Shown here one piece after another: positions 18,134 through 26,781 of a DNA stretch of 64,000 bases. Each line of letters starts with the position of its first letter. Within the stretch, counting starts at the first letter, position 1. Origin of the DNA: Chitinolyticbacter albus (GTDB taxonomy: Bacteria; Pseudomonadota; Gammaproteobacteria; Burkholderiales; Chitinibacteraceae); NCBI RefSeq assembly GCF_024437655.1, contig NZ_JANBVF010000010.1:62001-126000 (forward strand). Direction: 5' to 3'. Under the pieces are notes generated by a model that searched no databases, was not told the origin of the DNA, and worked only from the letters and a program-made list of their open reading frames with translations. The translations under genes and the position numbers were made by a program.

Positions 18134-19034
18134 GGTACTTGCCAATCTCCACGTCATCGAGCACGGCCAGGGCATCGTCGGTGAGCACGGCCAGCGAGCA
18201 ATACAGCGAAATCAGATAGGACGCGATGGCATTGCGGTTGATGCCCATGAAGCGCACCGACAGGCCGGGGCTCTGTTCGCCGGCAAGGCCAGGCTGGAAC
18301 AGGCCGACCACGCCCTGGCGCTTCTCGCCGGTGCGCAGCAGCAGGATCTTGGTTTTGCCGTCGACGATGGGCAACTTGTCCGACGGCACCAGCGGAATGC
18401 CGCGCCAGGTGAGGAACTGCGCGCCGAACAGGCTGACGGTGGGCGGCGGCACGCCACGGCGGGTGCACTCGCGGCCGAAGGCGGCAATGGCGAGCGGGTG
18501 GGCGAGGAAGAAGCCCGGTTCCTTCCACACGCGGGTGAGCAGGTCGTCCATGTCGTCAGGCGTCGGTGCACCCGTCAGCGTGGAAATGCGCTGCGATTCG
18601 GCCACATTGGCCAGAAGACCGTATTCCGGGTTGTTGATCAGCTCGGATTCCTGGCGCTCCTTAATCGTTTCGATCGTCAGGCGCAGCTGTTCCTTGATCT
18701 GGTCGTGCGGGCTGGAATACAGATCCGAGACGCGCGTGTGCACATCGAGCACGGTGGTGACGGCGTTCAGGAACAGCTCGCGCGGCGCCTCGTCGTAATC
18801 GACGAAGGTGCGCGGCAGTTCGGCCTCATCACGCTGGGAGCAGCCGACGCGCACGTCGGTAGGGTTCTTCACCCGGTTCAGCCGGTAGATGCCGGCCTCG
18901 ACCGGCAGCCATTGCAGTAGATGGACCAGCCAGCGTGGGGAAATCGTCGACAGCTGGGCTACGGTTTTGGTGGCGTTGGCTAACTGGCGGGCGGCGTTGT
19001 CGCCCAGGGCCAGTTGCACGTCTTGGTCGGTCAT
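18108..19034 (-). CDS. family 2A encapsulin shell protein (SrpI-like)
   Basis: A 308-residue HK97-fold shell protein of the SrpI type, the length usual for family 2A. Recognisable features are the N-terminal arm with PRWLVHLLQWLPVEAGIYRLN, the VGCSQRDEAELPRTF segment and the C-terminal LTDDALAVLDDVEIGKYHDYP. Family members assemble into icosahedral protein compartments that enclose cysteine desulfurase and have been linked to sulfur limitation and sulfur storage. An AGGAA site precedes the ATG at 19034; a longer in-frame start 31 codons upstream lacks support. The desulfurase gene overlaps its 3' end. The 234 bases upstream are AT-rich and may hold an internal promoter. Confidence 0.95.
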   Translation of the reverse strand: MTDQDVQLALGDNAARQLANATKTVAQLSTISPRWLVHLLQWLPVEAGIYRLNRVKNPTDVRVGCSQRDEAELPRTFVDYDEAPRELFLNAVTTVLDVHTRVSDLYSSPHDQIKEQLRLTIETIKERQESELINNPEYGLLANVAESQRISTLTGAPTPDDMDDLLTRVWKEPGFFLAHPLAIAAFGRECTRRGVPPPTVSLFGAQFLTWRGIPLVPSDKLPIVDGKTKILLLRTGEKRQGVVGLFQPGLAGEQSPGLSVRFMGINRNAIASYLISLYCSLAVLTDDALAVLDDVEIGKYHDYPDTYK

Positions 19035-19268
19035 GGTGGGTTCCTGCGGGTGGTTGGAATAAAGCTGAAAAGTTATAAGCAAATATCCAAAAAGCTGGAT
19101 GACGGCACAACATGCTATAGCCATCAAAGTGGGCTAATTTTTATTTCAATAGTCTGACAAACTGTTTGTTTTTTGTTTTAGACGTAAGACTCCGCCGCAG
19201 GCGGAAGCTGCACAGGGGGAGCGCGTGATCTTGCGAGACAGGAAGACTAGCGTCGCCCGCGGCGGCGT

Positions 19269-19496
19269 TTATTCGCAGAACGCGATCAGCACGGAGAGCT
19301 TGACCCCGAGTGCGCGGGCCAGCTTGGCCGCGGTGTCGAGCGAGGGCATGGCGTCGCCACGCTCGATTTCGCCCAAGTAGGAGCGGTTGAGATCGGCGCG
19401 TTCGGCCAGTGCCTCCTGCGACCAACGGTGCTGGCGCCGCCAGCGGCGGATCACCTGGCCGAACTGGCGGCCGAGCACCGGAGCGGCGGCATTCAT
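19269..19496 (-). CDS. XRE family helix-turn-helix regulator
   Basis: A 75-residue DNA-binding protein consisting almost only of an HTH_3 domain: SQEALAERADLNRSYLGEIE is the helix-turn-helix and LARALGVKLSVL the closing helices. Its ATG overlaps the epsC stop (ATGA), so it is made from the same message as the rhodanese, EpsC and probably the shell and desulfurase. It is the likely local regulator of the encapsulin operon; the palindromes at 21007-21024 or in the 19035-19260 gap are candidate targets. This is inference. Confidence 0.88.
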   Translation of the reverse strand: MNAAAPVLGRQFGQVIRRWRRQHRWSQEALAERADLNRSYLGEIERGDAMPSLDTAAKLARALGVKLSVLIAFCE

Positions 19497-20431
19497 GCGG
19501 GCACTCCGCTGCGGGTATCGGCGTTGGCCTGGGTGATATGGCTGCCGGCCTGCACGCTGCGGGTCAGCCACACATTGCCGCCGATGACCGAGCCCTGGCC
19601 GATGGTGATGCGACCCAGGATGGTGGCGCCGGCATAGATCACCACATCGTCCTCGACGATGGGATGGCGGGCGTTGCCTTTCTGCAGCGAACCATCATCG
19701 CCATAGTCGAAGCGCTTGGCGCCAAGGGTCACCGCCTGGTAGAGCCGCACGCGCTGGCCAATGATGGCGGTCTCGCCGATCACCACGCCGGTGCCGTGAT
19801 CGATGAAGAAATCGCTGCCAATCTGCGCGCCCGGGTGGATGTCGACGCCGGTCTCGGTATGCGCGATCTCGGCAATGATGCGCGCGAGCAGCGGCGCGTC
19901 GAGCCGGTAAAGCTCGTGGGCAAGCCGGTGCAGGATGATGGCGTGCACGCCCGGATAGCACAGCAGCACCTCGTCGACGCTGCGCGCGGCCGGGTCGCCC
20001 CGGTAGGCCGCTTCGATATCGGTGTCGATCAGCGCGCGCAGAGCGGGCAGGGCCGCGGCGAAGCGGCCGGCGATGTCCTGCGCCTGGGCGGCGATGCCGC
20101 TTGCGGCGTTGCGCGGACGCACCAGGCCCAGTTCCAGCTGCAGCTGCTTGAGCAGCGCGTTCAGCGACTGGTTCAGCGTGTAGCCGACGTAGTAATCCTC
20201 GTCCTGCTGGCGCAACTCCACCGGCCCCAGTCGCATCGGGAACAGCACGCCGCACAGGTCGCGCACGATGATGCGCAAAGCATCGCGCGAGGGGAATTCG
20301 CGCTCGCCCGAGGCGGAGCTGCGCTGATGCTTGGCCCGCCAGCGGCGGCGTGCGTCGTGCAGCTCGGTGACCACCTGGTCCAGATCCCAGGACCAGTCCT
20401 GGTCACTGCGGATGGGAGGGGTGAAGGTCAT
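19493..20431 (-). CDS. epsC: serine O-acetyltransferase EpsC
   Basis: A 312-residue serine acetyltransferase of the EpsC type. The N-terminal half is helical and the C-terminal 120 residues form the left-handed beta-helix of hexapeptide repeats, with active-site HTETGVDIHPGAQIG and DHGTGVVIGETA. It makes O-acetylserine from serine and acetyl-CoA, the carbon skeleton for cysteine. Serine acetyltransferase is one of the genes most often found beside family 2A encapsulins. The ATG at 20431 begins the conserved protein; it lies 20 bases after the rhodanese stop. Confidence 0.93.
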   Translation of the reverse strand: MTFTPPIRSDQDWSWDLDQVVTELHDARRRWRAKHQRSSASGEREFPSRDALRIIVRDLCGVLFPMRLGPVELRQQDEDYYVGYTLNQSLNALLKQLQLELGLVRPRNAASGIAAQAQDIAGRFAAALPALRALIDTDIEAAYRGDPAARSVDEVLLCYPGVHAIILHRLAHELYRLDAPLLARIIAEIAHTETGVDIHPGAQIGSDFFIDHGTGVVIGETAIIGQRVRLYQAVTLGAKRFDYGDDGSLQKGNARHPIVEDDVVIYAGATILGRITIGQGSVIGGNVWLTRSVQAGSHITQANADTRSGVPA

Positions 20432-20451
20432 GTGCGATTTCCGGAGTAGGG

Positions 20452-20934
20452 TCAGTCCTGCACCCAGGGCAGGCCGGCATGGCGCCAGCCGTTGGATGCG
20501 CCACGCTGCTGCCCGGCGTCGAGATCGCCTTCGAAGCCATCGAGCACGTTGAACACATTGGTGTAGCCGGCGCGGCTGGCCGCCTCGGCGGCGGCGGCCG
20601 AGCGCTTGCCGCTGCGGCACAGCAGCAAAATGGTGTCGGTCTTGCGGGCGAACTTGCCCAGCTCCAGCGTGAAGCGCGGATTGGGCTGCAGCGCTGCGCC
20701 GATCTGCCACGCCACGTGGCCGCTGCCCGGTACATGGCCGACGAACTTGCGCTCTTCGCTGGTGCGCACATCGATCAGCTTGGCGGCACCGGCGGAAAAC
20801 AGCGCCCAGGCATCAGCGGGCTTGATGCCGCCGGCGTAGCCCAGATTGTTGGCGCGCGCGTCGGCGCGCGATGATTCGAGTAGTGCTGAGGGTTCTGGCG
20901 TCGTGGTCTCGACGTCCTGGAGTGTGTGGGGCAT
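20452..20934 (-). CDS. rhodanese-like sulfurtransferase
   Basis: A 160-residue single-domain rhodanese. The catalytic cysteine sits in LLCRSGKRS (about residues 107-115), with the CH2A-type LIDVRTSEER near residue 55 and a C-terminal NVLDGFEGD. Such enzymes carry sulfane sulfur on the loop Cys. It is the first gene of the encapsulin operon, where rhodaneses are a frequent partner, and probably accepts or releases the sulfur produced by the encapsulated desulfurase. An AGGAAG site precedes the ATG. Confidence 0.92.
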   Translation of the reverse strand: MPHTLQDVETTTPEPSALLESSRADARANNLGYAGGIKPADAWALFSAGAAKLIDVRTSEERKFVGHVPGSGHVAWQIGAALQPNPRFTLELGKFARKTDTILLLCRSGKRSAAAAEAASRAGYTNVFNVLDGFEGDLDAGQQRGASNGWRHAGLPWVQD

Positions 20935-20999
20935 GGCGGCACTTCCTATGCGTTTCGTCTTGGGGGGCGACGAGGTCGTGCGGCCACTATATGGGGTCG

Positions 21000-21024
21000 T
21001 TTATATTTCAAAAAATAATTTGAA
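21000..21024 (-). promoter_or_regulatory. candidate promoter/operator of the encapsulin operon
   Basis: On the minus strand a TATAAA box (21000-21005) is directly preceded by the perfect 18-bp palindrome TTCAAA-N6-TTTGAA (21007-21024), which sits where a -35 region would be. The stretch is strongly AT-rich between GC-rich genes. The same arms with an 8-base spacer occur before tauA (45891-45910), so a shared sulfur regulator such as a CysB-type protein or the XRE protein is possible. Confidence 0.45.
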
Positions 21025-21066
21025 TTTATGTCTTAATAATTTTTTGTTGCTATGGCGGCCAGGCTA

Positions 21067-22152
21067 TCAGCGCAAGGCATCGATCTCGCCGTTTTTGATC
21101 AGACGTGCCCGCAGGATATTGCGGCTGATGCCGAGCAGCTTGGCTGCCTGCACCTGATTGCGGTGGCAATGTTGGTAGGCGGTGCGCATCACCATTTCCT
21201 CGATCTGTTCAAACAGCGCCTCACGATCTTCCTCAAAGAGCGCGAGTAGCGCCTGCTCCAGCTGCGCAGTCGCGTCGAGCGGGGCACTGTGCGCGGCATT
21301 GGGGCGTCGCAACTGCAGTGATGACAAATGCAGATCGTCGCTGCGCAGCACCTGGTTGCGGCAGACCAGGAGGCCGTGATGCACGGCGTTTTCCAGCTCG
21401 CGGATATTGCCAGGCCACGGGTGTTGCAACAGCTTGTGCTCGGCATCGGCCGCGATGCTGACCTTGCCGTAACCCAGGCGCCGCCGGTATTCGTCGACGA
21501 AGTAGCGCGCCAGCGGCAGGATGTCGCCCGGCCTCTCGCGCAGCGCGGCGAGCTCCAGGTTCACCACGCGCAGCCGGTAAAAGAGATCCTCGCGGAAATG
21601 CCCGGCGGCCACGGCTTCCTCCAGCCGCACGTTGGTCGCGGCGATCACGCGCACATCGATCGGCACCGCCTTGCGCGATCCCAGCCGCACCACTTCGCGC
21701 TCCTGCAGCACGCGCAACAGCTTCACCTGGATGCTCATCGGCAGATCGCCGATCTCGTCCAGAAACAACGTGCCGCCGCTGGCCGCCTCGAACCAGCCGG
21801 CCTTGGCCGAGAATGCGCCGGTGAAAGCACCTTTCTCGTGGCCGAACAGTTCGCTTTCCACCAGCGATTCGGAAAACGCACCGCAGTTCACTGCCACGAA
21901 GGGCCCGTTCGAGCGGTGACTGAGCGCGTGCACGTGGCGGGCGATCAGCTCCTTGCCGGTGCCGGTCTCGCCGATGATCAGCACATTGGCTTCGCTGGGC
22001 GCCACCTGCCGGATCCGGCCCAAGAGCGCCACCGATTTGGGATCGTCGAACACCTGGGCGGTGGCGCGGATCGAAGTGGCCAGCGCCTGCGAGTTCGGCA
22101 GGGTGATCAGCGGCGCGTCGTCGCCGTCGTGGTCGCGGTAGCGTGCATTCAT
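21067..22152 (-). CDS. sfnR: sigma-54-dependent activator, SfnR-like
   Basis: A 361-residue enhancer-binding protein. The AAA+ domain has Walker A GETGTGKE (61-68), the sigma-54 contact loop GAFTGA (108-113) and Walker B GTLFLDE (127-133); a Fis-type HTH ([17 protein letters not shown]) closes the protein. There is no N-terminal sensor domain, only about 40 residues, as in SfnR, which activates dimethylsulfone-use genes. The ATG overlaps the stop of the upstream monooxygenase gene (ATGA), so both are read from the promoter at 23403-23419 and expression is likely autoregulated. Four sigma-54-type promoters nearby are its probable targets. Confidence 0.9.
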   Translation of the reverse strand: MNARYRDHDGDDAPLITLPNSQALATSIRATAQVFDDPKSVALLGRIRQVAPSEANVLIIGETGTGKELIARHVHALSHRSNGPFVAVNCGAFSESLVESELFGHEKGAFTGAFSAKAGWFEAASGGTLFLDEIGDLPMSIQVKLLRVLQEREVVRLGSRKAVPIDVRVIAATNVRLEEAVAAGHFREDLFYRLRVVNLELAALRERPGDILPLARYFVDEYRRRLGYGKVSIAADAEHKLLQHPWPGNIRELENAVHHGLLVCRNQVLRSDDLHLSSLQLRRPNAAHSAPLDATAQLEQALLALFEEDREALFEQIEEMVMRTAYQHCHRNQVQAAKLLGISRNILRARLIKNGEIDALR

Positions 22153-23357
22153 GAGTAGAAGCTCGGTGTCGGATAGTGTTGCAGCAAGGCCCATTCGCCC
22201 AGTTCGCGCAGCTTGTAGTCGACCGGGTCGTGCAGGGTATGGGTGCGCAAATTGCGCCAGTGGCGATCGAGCCGCAGGCCGGCATGGGTGGAGCGGGCAC
22301 CGGTCACCTCGAACATGCGGCTGGTCACATCGAGGCCGACGCGCGTGGCGGCCACCTTGGCCGCCGCAATGGCCAGTGCCACCTCGCCGCGGCCCGCCTC
22401 GTTCAGCGCCTCGTCTTGCTGCCAGGCGGCGTCGAAGTGCTCCGCCGCTCGCTCGATCAGGCAGCGCACGCCTTCCAGACCCGCCCAGAATTCGCCGTAG
22501 TGGTTGAGCACATAGGGGTCCTGCCACAGCTGATCGACCTGGGCGCGGTGCCAGGCACGCGCCTCATTCAACGTGTAGTGCCGCGCGTCGCCATAGGCGC
22601 CCTCGGCGATGCCGAGGTAGATGTTGGCCAGGATCAGTTGCGCCAGCAGTGGGCGCAGGCAGGAAAACGGCGTCGACAGGGGGCCGGGGTCGGCCAGGAT
22701 TTCATGTTCTTCCACCCGCACCCGCTCGAAATCGACGCTTCCGCTGTCGGTCTGGCGCTGGCCAATGTTGTCCCAGTCCGAATGCACTGAAATGCCGCTG
22801 CGCAGCGTCGGCACGGCGGCGACCAGCAACTGGCGCGTTTCCTGGTCGAGCGCGGAGGCGATCAGCATCTCGGAGTCGAGCGCGCCGGAGCAAAAGCTCT
22901 TGCGCCCGGAAAACTCGCGCCAGCCACTGAAGCGGCGCGCGATGGTGCGCTCGTCCAGCGGATTGAGCGCATTGCCCCAGAACCAGTCGTGCGCGGCGGT
23001 GTGCTCATACCAGGGCTGCCACTGCTCGGGGCGGGAAAACAGCCGCACCGTGGCCAGCATCAGGTGGTGAAAGGCATAGACATGCGCCACCGAGCTGTCG
23101 CTGGTCGCCAAGATGCGCACCGTACGCATCACGGTTGGCCAATCGCTGCCACCGCCGCCGAATTCGCTGGGAATGACCAGGCGCAGCAGGCCGCTGGCGC
23201 GCAGCGCATCGCGCTCCGCCTTGGGCGTACCGCCACGATGGTCGCGCTCGGCCGCCGTCGCGGCGAAGGCCAGTGCCAAGTGGCGGGCGATGTCCTCGGC
23301 GGACTGGGTGCGCTCGGGATCGAGCAGGTAGGACGGCGGCAGGTGCGGGCTGTTCAA
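22149..23357 (-). CDS. acyl-CoA dehydrogenase-like flavin monooxygenase (sulfur acquisition type)
   Basis: A 402-residue member of the acyl-CoA dehydrogenase fold family that includes SfnB and DszC-like flavin monooxygenases. Features are an N-terminal helical domain ([16 protein letters not shown]), the middle beta domain ([33 protein letters not shown]) and the C-terminal helical domain ending [14 protein letters not shown]. It is strongly similar along its length to the gene at 24887-26080 across the divergent promoter region. A TTG start at 23357 is taken because the sigma-54-type promoter lies just upstream. It probably uses reduced flavin to attack a sulfur compound; the substrate is unknown. 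Confidence 0.85.
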   Translation of the reverse strand: MNSPHLPPSYLLDPERTQSAEDIARHLALAFAATAAERDHRGGTPKAERDALRASGLLRLVIPSEFGGGGSDWPTVMRTVRILATSDSSVAHVYAFHHLMLATVRLFSRPEQWQPWYEHTAAHDWFWGNALNPLDERTIARRFSGWREFSGRKSFCSGALDSEMLIASALDQETRQLLVAAVPTLRSGISVHSDWDNIGQRQTDSGSVDFERVRVEEHEILADPGPLSTPFSCLRPLLAQLILANIYLGIAEGAYGDARHYTLNEARAWHRAQVDQLWQDPYVLNHYGEFWAGLEGVRCLIERAAEHFDAAWQQDEALNEAGRGEVALAIAAAKVAATRVGLDVTSRMFEVTGARSTHAGLRLDRHWRNLRTHTLHDPVDYKLRELGEWALLQHYPTPSFYS

Positions 23358-23373
23358 AGGGTTTTCTCGATGA

Positions 23374-23391
23374 TTGCTGCGCAGGCAGCAC
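23374..23391. promoter_or_regulatory. candidate SfnR-binding palindrome
   Basis: Near-perfect inverted repeat TTGCTGC-GCAG-GCAGCAC. It differs at only two positions from the perfect palindrome at 34989-35006 in the other divergent Sfn control region. It lies at about +1 to +18 of the leftward sigma-54-type promoter and about 300 bases upstream of the rightward one. Confidence 0.5.
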
Positions 23392-23402
23392 CTACCTGCT
23401 TG

Positions 23403-23419
23403 AGCACGCTTCGTGCCAA
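23403..23419 (-). promoter_or_regulatory. sigma-54-type promoter for the monooxygenase-sfnR operon
   Basis: Minus strand TTGGCACGAAGCGTGCT: GG-N10-GC spacing and a full TGGCACG -24 element. The predicted transcription start is near 23392, about 35 bases before the TTG start. Confidence 0.75.
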
Positions 23420-23687
23420 TGCCGCGTAGTCAGGAAATCCGCGGCAGTTGCAGCATTGGCGCGCCTGAAATTGGTGAAAAATCAGCAATAAGCCAATGAA
23501 TGTGTGGATATACGCGCATTGCGCGTAGTGAGCGCGGGCTGGGCGCGCAGCGCGGCCAGTGCATTGCAGCGCAAGTCAGGCCAAGTCTGCTGCTGGAGAA
23601 GCAGAAACGGCAGGCGATTGCTGGTGTATCAGCACGCTGGAAGCTGCGCCACGGTCCCGCTACCTGCAAATGCCCGTTCTGCCGGGC

Positions 23688-23704
23688 TTGGCACGCTCCC
23701 TGCT
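23688..23704 (+). promoter_or_regulatory. sigma-54-type promoter for ssuD
   Basis: Plus strand TTGGCACGCTCCCTGCT with exact GG-N10-GC spacing. Predicted start near 23716, about 26 bases before the ssuD ATG. It drives ssuD, the adjacent monooxygenase and ribB. Confidence 0.75.
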
Positions 23705-23741
23705 CTGGATAGCCGCCTGATTCCCGCTTCAGGAGTGTTTC

Positions 23742-24887
23742 ATGCAGTTGTTCTGGTTTCTTCCCACGCACGGCGATAGCCGCTATCTCGGCACGAGCCA
23801 GGGTGCGCGCGTGGTCAATCACGCTTACCTGCGGCAAGTGGCGCAGGCCGCGGACGAACTCGGCTTCGAGGGCGTGCTGATACCCACCGGCCGGTCCTGC
23901 GAGGATGCTTGGGTGGTGGCTTCGTCGCTTGCCGCGCAGACCGAGCGCCTCAAGTTCCTGGTCGCCATCCGCCCCGGCATCATCTCGCCGACGGTATCGG
24001 CACGGATGGCGGCCACGCTCGATCGGCTCTCCGGCGGGCGGCTGCTGCTCAACGTGGTGACCGGCGGTGACCCGGACGAGCAGCACGGCGACGGCAGCTT
24101 TTTGAGCCATGCCGAGCGCTACGAGGTGACGGAGGAATTCCTGCGCATCTGGCGCGGCGTGGCCGCCGGCGAGACGGTGAACTTCAGCGGCAAGCACCTG
24201 CGCGTCGAGAACGCCAAGGCGCTGTATCCGCCGGTGCAGCGGCCATACCCGCCCTTGTGGTTCGGTGGCTCGTCCGACGCGGCCGTGGAACTGGCCGCCG
24301 AGCAGGTCGATGTCTACCTCACCTGGGGCGAGCCGCCGGCCGCCGTGGCGCAGAAGATCGCCGCGGTACGCGAGCGCGCTGCTGAGCTTGGCCGCACCGT
24401 GAAATTCGGCATCCGGCTGCATGTGATCGTGCGCGAGACGAGTGCCGAGGCCTGGCGCGCCGCCGAGGAACTGATCCAGTACGTGACCGACGACACCATC
24501 GCCGCTGCGCAGCAGGCCTTTGCCCGCTTCGATTCGGTGGGGCAGCAACGCATGGCCGCGCTGCATGGCGGCTCGCGCGATGCGCTGGAAATCTCGCCCA
24601 ACCTGTGGGCCGGCGTCGGCCTGGTGCGCGGCGGCGCGGGCACCGCCCTCGTCGGCAGCCCCGAGGAGGTGGCGGCGCGGATGCAGGAATATGCCGAGCT
24701 CGGCATCGAGACCTTCATCTTCTCGGGCTACCCGCACCTGGAAGAAGCCTACCGGGTGGCCGAACTGCTGTTCCCGCTGTTGCCCATCGCGCACCGCGAG
24801 GTCGCCGGCCAGACCAACCTCACGGGGCCGTTCGGCGAAATGATCGCCAACGACATCCTGCCCGTTGTTGCGAAGGAGCCCGCTTGA
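23742..24887 (+). CDS. ssuD: FMNH2-dependent alkanesulfonate monooxygenase
   Basis: A 381-residue bacterial-luciferase-fold enzyme of the usual SsuD length. Conserved blocks include [32 protein letters not shown] (with the active-site Cys), [28 protein letters not shown] and [14 protein letters not shown]. With FMNH2 from a partner reductase it cleaves C2-C10 alkanesulfonates to aldehyde and sulfite. It is first in a three-gene operon with an acyl-CoA dehydrogenase-like monooxygenase and ribB, downstream of a sigma-54-type promoter. The reductase is probably MsuE (34275-34844), as no ssuE is adjacent. Confidence 0.95.
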   Translation: MQLFWFLPTHGDSRYLGTSQGARVVNHAYLRQVAQAADELGFEGVLIPTGRSCEDAWVVASSLAAQTERLKFLVAIRPGIISPTVSARMAATLDRLSGGRLLLNVVTGGDPDEQHGDGSFLSHAERYEVTEEFLRIWRGVAAGETVNFSGKHLRVENAKALYPPVQRPYPPLWFGGSSDAAVELAAEQVDVYLTWGEPPAAVAQKIAAVRERAAELGRTVKFGIRLHVIVRETSAEAWRAAEELIQYVTDDTIAAAQQAFARFDSVGQQRMAALHGGSRDALEISPNLWAGVGLVRGGAGTALVGSPEEVAARMQEYAELGIETFIFSGYPHLEEAYRVAELLFPLLPIAHREVAGQTNLTGPFGEMIANDILPVVAKEPA

Positions 24888-26080
24888 TGCCCGTATCCCC
24901 GATTACTGTTCCCGATGCTGCGCAACGCCGCGCGCTGACCGTGCGCGAGCTGTGCGACAGCTTTGCCCGCACCGCCGCCCAGCGTGATCGCGACGGCGGC
25001 AGCCCCAAGGCCGAGCGCGATCTGTTGCGCGCCAGCGGCCTCTTGGCGATGTCGGTGCCCGAAGCATACGGTGGCGATGGCGCCAGCTGGCAGGAGACGC
25101 TGGCGGTGGCCCGCGAGATCGCGCGGGTCGATAGCTCGGTCGCCCATTTGTTCGCCTTCCACCACCTGCTGCTGGCCACCACCCGCTTGTTCGGCCGGCC
25201 TGCGCAGTGGCAACCGTGGTTCGAGGCCACTGTGCGGCAGCGCTGGTTCTGGGGCAATGCGCTCAACCCACTGGACGAGCGCACCGTCAGCACGCCGCAC
25301 GATGGCTGGCGCGAATTCAACGGCCGCAAGAGCTTTTGCTCCGGCGCGCTCGATTCGGACATGCTGATTGCCTCGGCCATCCAGCCCGGTGCCGACAAGC
25401 TGGTGATCGCGGCCGTGCCCACCAGCCGCGGCGGCATCACCGTGTTCCAGGATTGGGACAACATGGGCCAGCGCCAGACTGACAGCGGCAGCGTTGCTTT
25501 CGAGGGGGTGCGCGTCGAGGAGGCCGAAATCCTGTCCGATCCCGGCCCGCTCTCCACACCGTTCGCCAGCCTGCGTCCGCTGCTGGCGCAACTGGTGCTG
25601 GCCAACCTCTACCTGGGGCTGGCCGAAGGCGCCATCGCCGAGGCGACGCACTACACCCGCACCCAGACCCGGCGTTGGTATACCTCGCCGGCCGAATCGG
25701 CGAGCGAGGATCTCTACATCCTCGCGCACTACGGCGAATTCCACGTCGGCCTCGAAGGCGCGCGCCTCTTGACCGACCGCGCTGCCACGCTGTTCGACGC
25801 CGCTTGGGCGCGCGATGTGGCACTCACCGAGGCCGAGCGTGGCGAAGTGGCGGTTGCGGTAGCCACGGCCAAGGTGGCGGCCGGGCGCGTGGGTCTCGAT
25901 CTCACCAGCCGCATGTTCGAAGTGTGCGGCGCGCGCGCCACCACCGCCGCGCTGCGTTTCGATCGCTACTGGCGCAACCTGCGCGTGCACACGCTGCACG
26001 ATCCCATTGACTACAAACTGCGCGAGCTTGGCGACTGGCGGCTCAATGCCCGCCACCCTAAGCCGTCGTTCTACTCATGA
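24887..26080 (+). CDS. acyl-CoA dehydrogenase-like flavin monooxygenase, paralogue
   Basis: A 397-residue protein closely similar to the divergent gene at 22149-23357: shared blocks [41 protein letters not shown] and [14 protein letters not shown]. It belongs to the SfnB/DszC-like branch that uses reduced flavin and oxygen rather than dehydrogenating acyl-CoA. The ATG at 24887 shares one base with the ssuD stop (TGATG); an in-frame extension into ssuD is discarded. Substrate unknown; probably a sulfur compound different from those of SsuD and SfnG. Confidence 0.87.
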   Translation: MPVSPITVPDAAQRRALTVRELCDSFARTAAQRDRDGGSPKAERDLLRASGLLAMSVPEAYGGDGASWQETLAVAREIARVDSSVAHLFAFHHLLLATTRLFGRPAQWQPWFEATVRQRWFWGNALNPLDERTVSTPHDGWREFNGRKSFCSGALDSDMLIASAIQPGADKLVIAAVPTSRGGITVFQDWDNMGQRQTDSGSVAFEGVRVEEAEILSDPGPLSTPFASLRPLLAQLVLANLYLGLAEGAIAEATHYTRTQTRRWYTSPAESASEDLYILAHYGEFHVGLEGARLLTDRAATLFDAAWARDVALTEAERGEVAVAVATAKVAAGRVGLDLTSRMFEVCGARATTAALRFDRYWRNLRVHTLHDPIDYKLRELGDWRLNARHPKPSFYS

Positions 26081-26094
26081 CCGGAGCGGCCGAC

Positions 26095-26745
26095 ATGAAC
26101 GAGCGTTTCGATGACATCGACACCGCCATTGCCGCCATCGCCGCAGGCGGCTTCGTGGTGGTGGTCGACGATACCGATCGCGAGAACGAGGGCGATCTCA
26201 TCATCGCCGCCGATGCGATCACCACCGCGCAGATGGCCTTTCTGGTGCGCCATAGCAGCGGCGTGGTGTGCGTGGCCTTGCCGCCCGAGCGGCTGGATGC
26301 GCTGCGCCTGCCGCTGATGGTGGTGGAGAACAGCGAATCGCACGGTACGGCGTTCACTGTCAGCGTCGATTACCGCCACGGCACCAGCACCGGTATCAGC
26401 GCGGCCGACCGGGCGGCCACGCTGCGCGCGCTGGCCGACCCTCGCATCGGCGCCGATGATTTCGCCCGCCCCGGCCATGTGTTCCCGCTGCGTTACCGCG
26501 AAGGCGGCGTGGTGCGGCGTCGCGGTCACACCGAGGCGGCGCTCGATCTGGCGCTGTTGGCCGGGCGTGCGTCCGCCGGCGTGCTCTGCGAGATTGTCGA
26601 TGAAGACGGCAGCATGACGCGCCGGCCGGCGCTGTTCCGCTTCGCGAAGCGGCATGGCCTGCCCATCGTCAGCATCGCGGCGCTCGTGGCGTACCGGCTG
26701 CGATTGCAGGCGTCAGACACAGGGGTATTGCAGGCCGCGGCCTGA
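26095..26745 (+). CDS. ribB: 3,4-dihydroxy-2-butanone-4-phosphate synthase
   Basis: RibB makes the four-carbon unit of riboflavin from ribulose 5-phosphate. The acidic metal-binding motif DDTDRENEGD and later GVVCVAL, FTVSVDYRHGTSTGISA and RRRGHTEAALDLA are all present, so the enzyme looks intact; there is no fused GTP cyclohydrolase II domain. A GGAG site 8 bases upstream supports the ATG at 26095; an ATG at 26077 overlapping the previous stop is an alternative. Its place in an ssuD operon suggests extra flavin synthesis to feed FMNH2-dependent monooxygenases. A strong terminator follows. Confidence 0.93.
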   Translation: MNERFDDIDTAIAAIAAGGFVVVVDDTDRENEGDLIIAADAITTAQMAFLVRHSSGVVCVALPPERLDALRLPLMVVENSESHGTAFTVSVDYRHGTSTGISAADRAATLRALADPRIGADDFARPGHVFPLRYREGGVVRRRGHTEAALDLALLAGRASAGVLCEIVDEDGSMTRRPALFRFAKRHGLPIVSIAALVAYRLRLQASDTGVLQAAA

Positions 26746-26752
26746 TGGGAAC

Positions 26753-26781
26753 GGGCGGCCGAAAGGCCGCCCGGTTTTTTT
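26753..26781. terminator. bidirectional terminator between ribB and livF
   Basis: 8-bp stem GGGCGGCC-GAAA-GGCCGCCC followed by GG and a seven-T run on the plus strand. It ends the ssuD operon and touches the stop codon of the convergent livF gene. Confidence 0.9.

Noticed and set aside
24605-24886. N-terminal extension of the second monooxygenase into ssuD
   Set aside because: The extension is an out-of-frame reading of ssuD; the conserved domain starts after the ATG at 24887.
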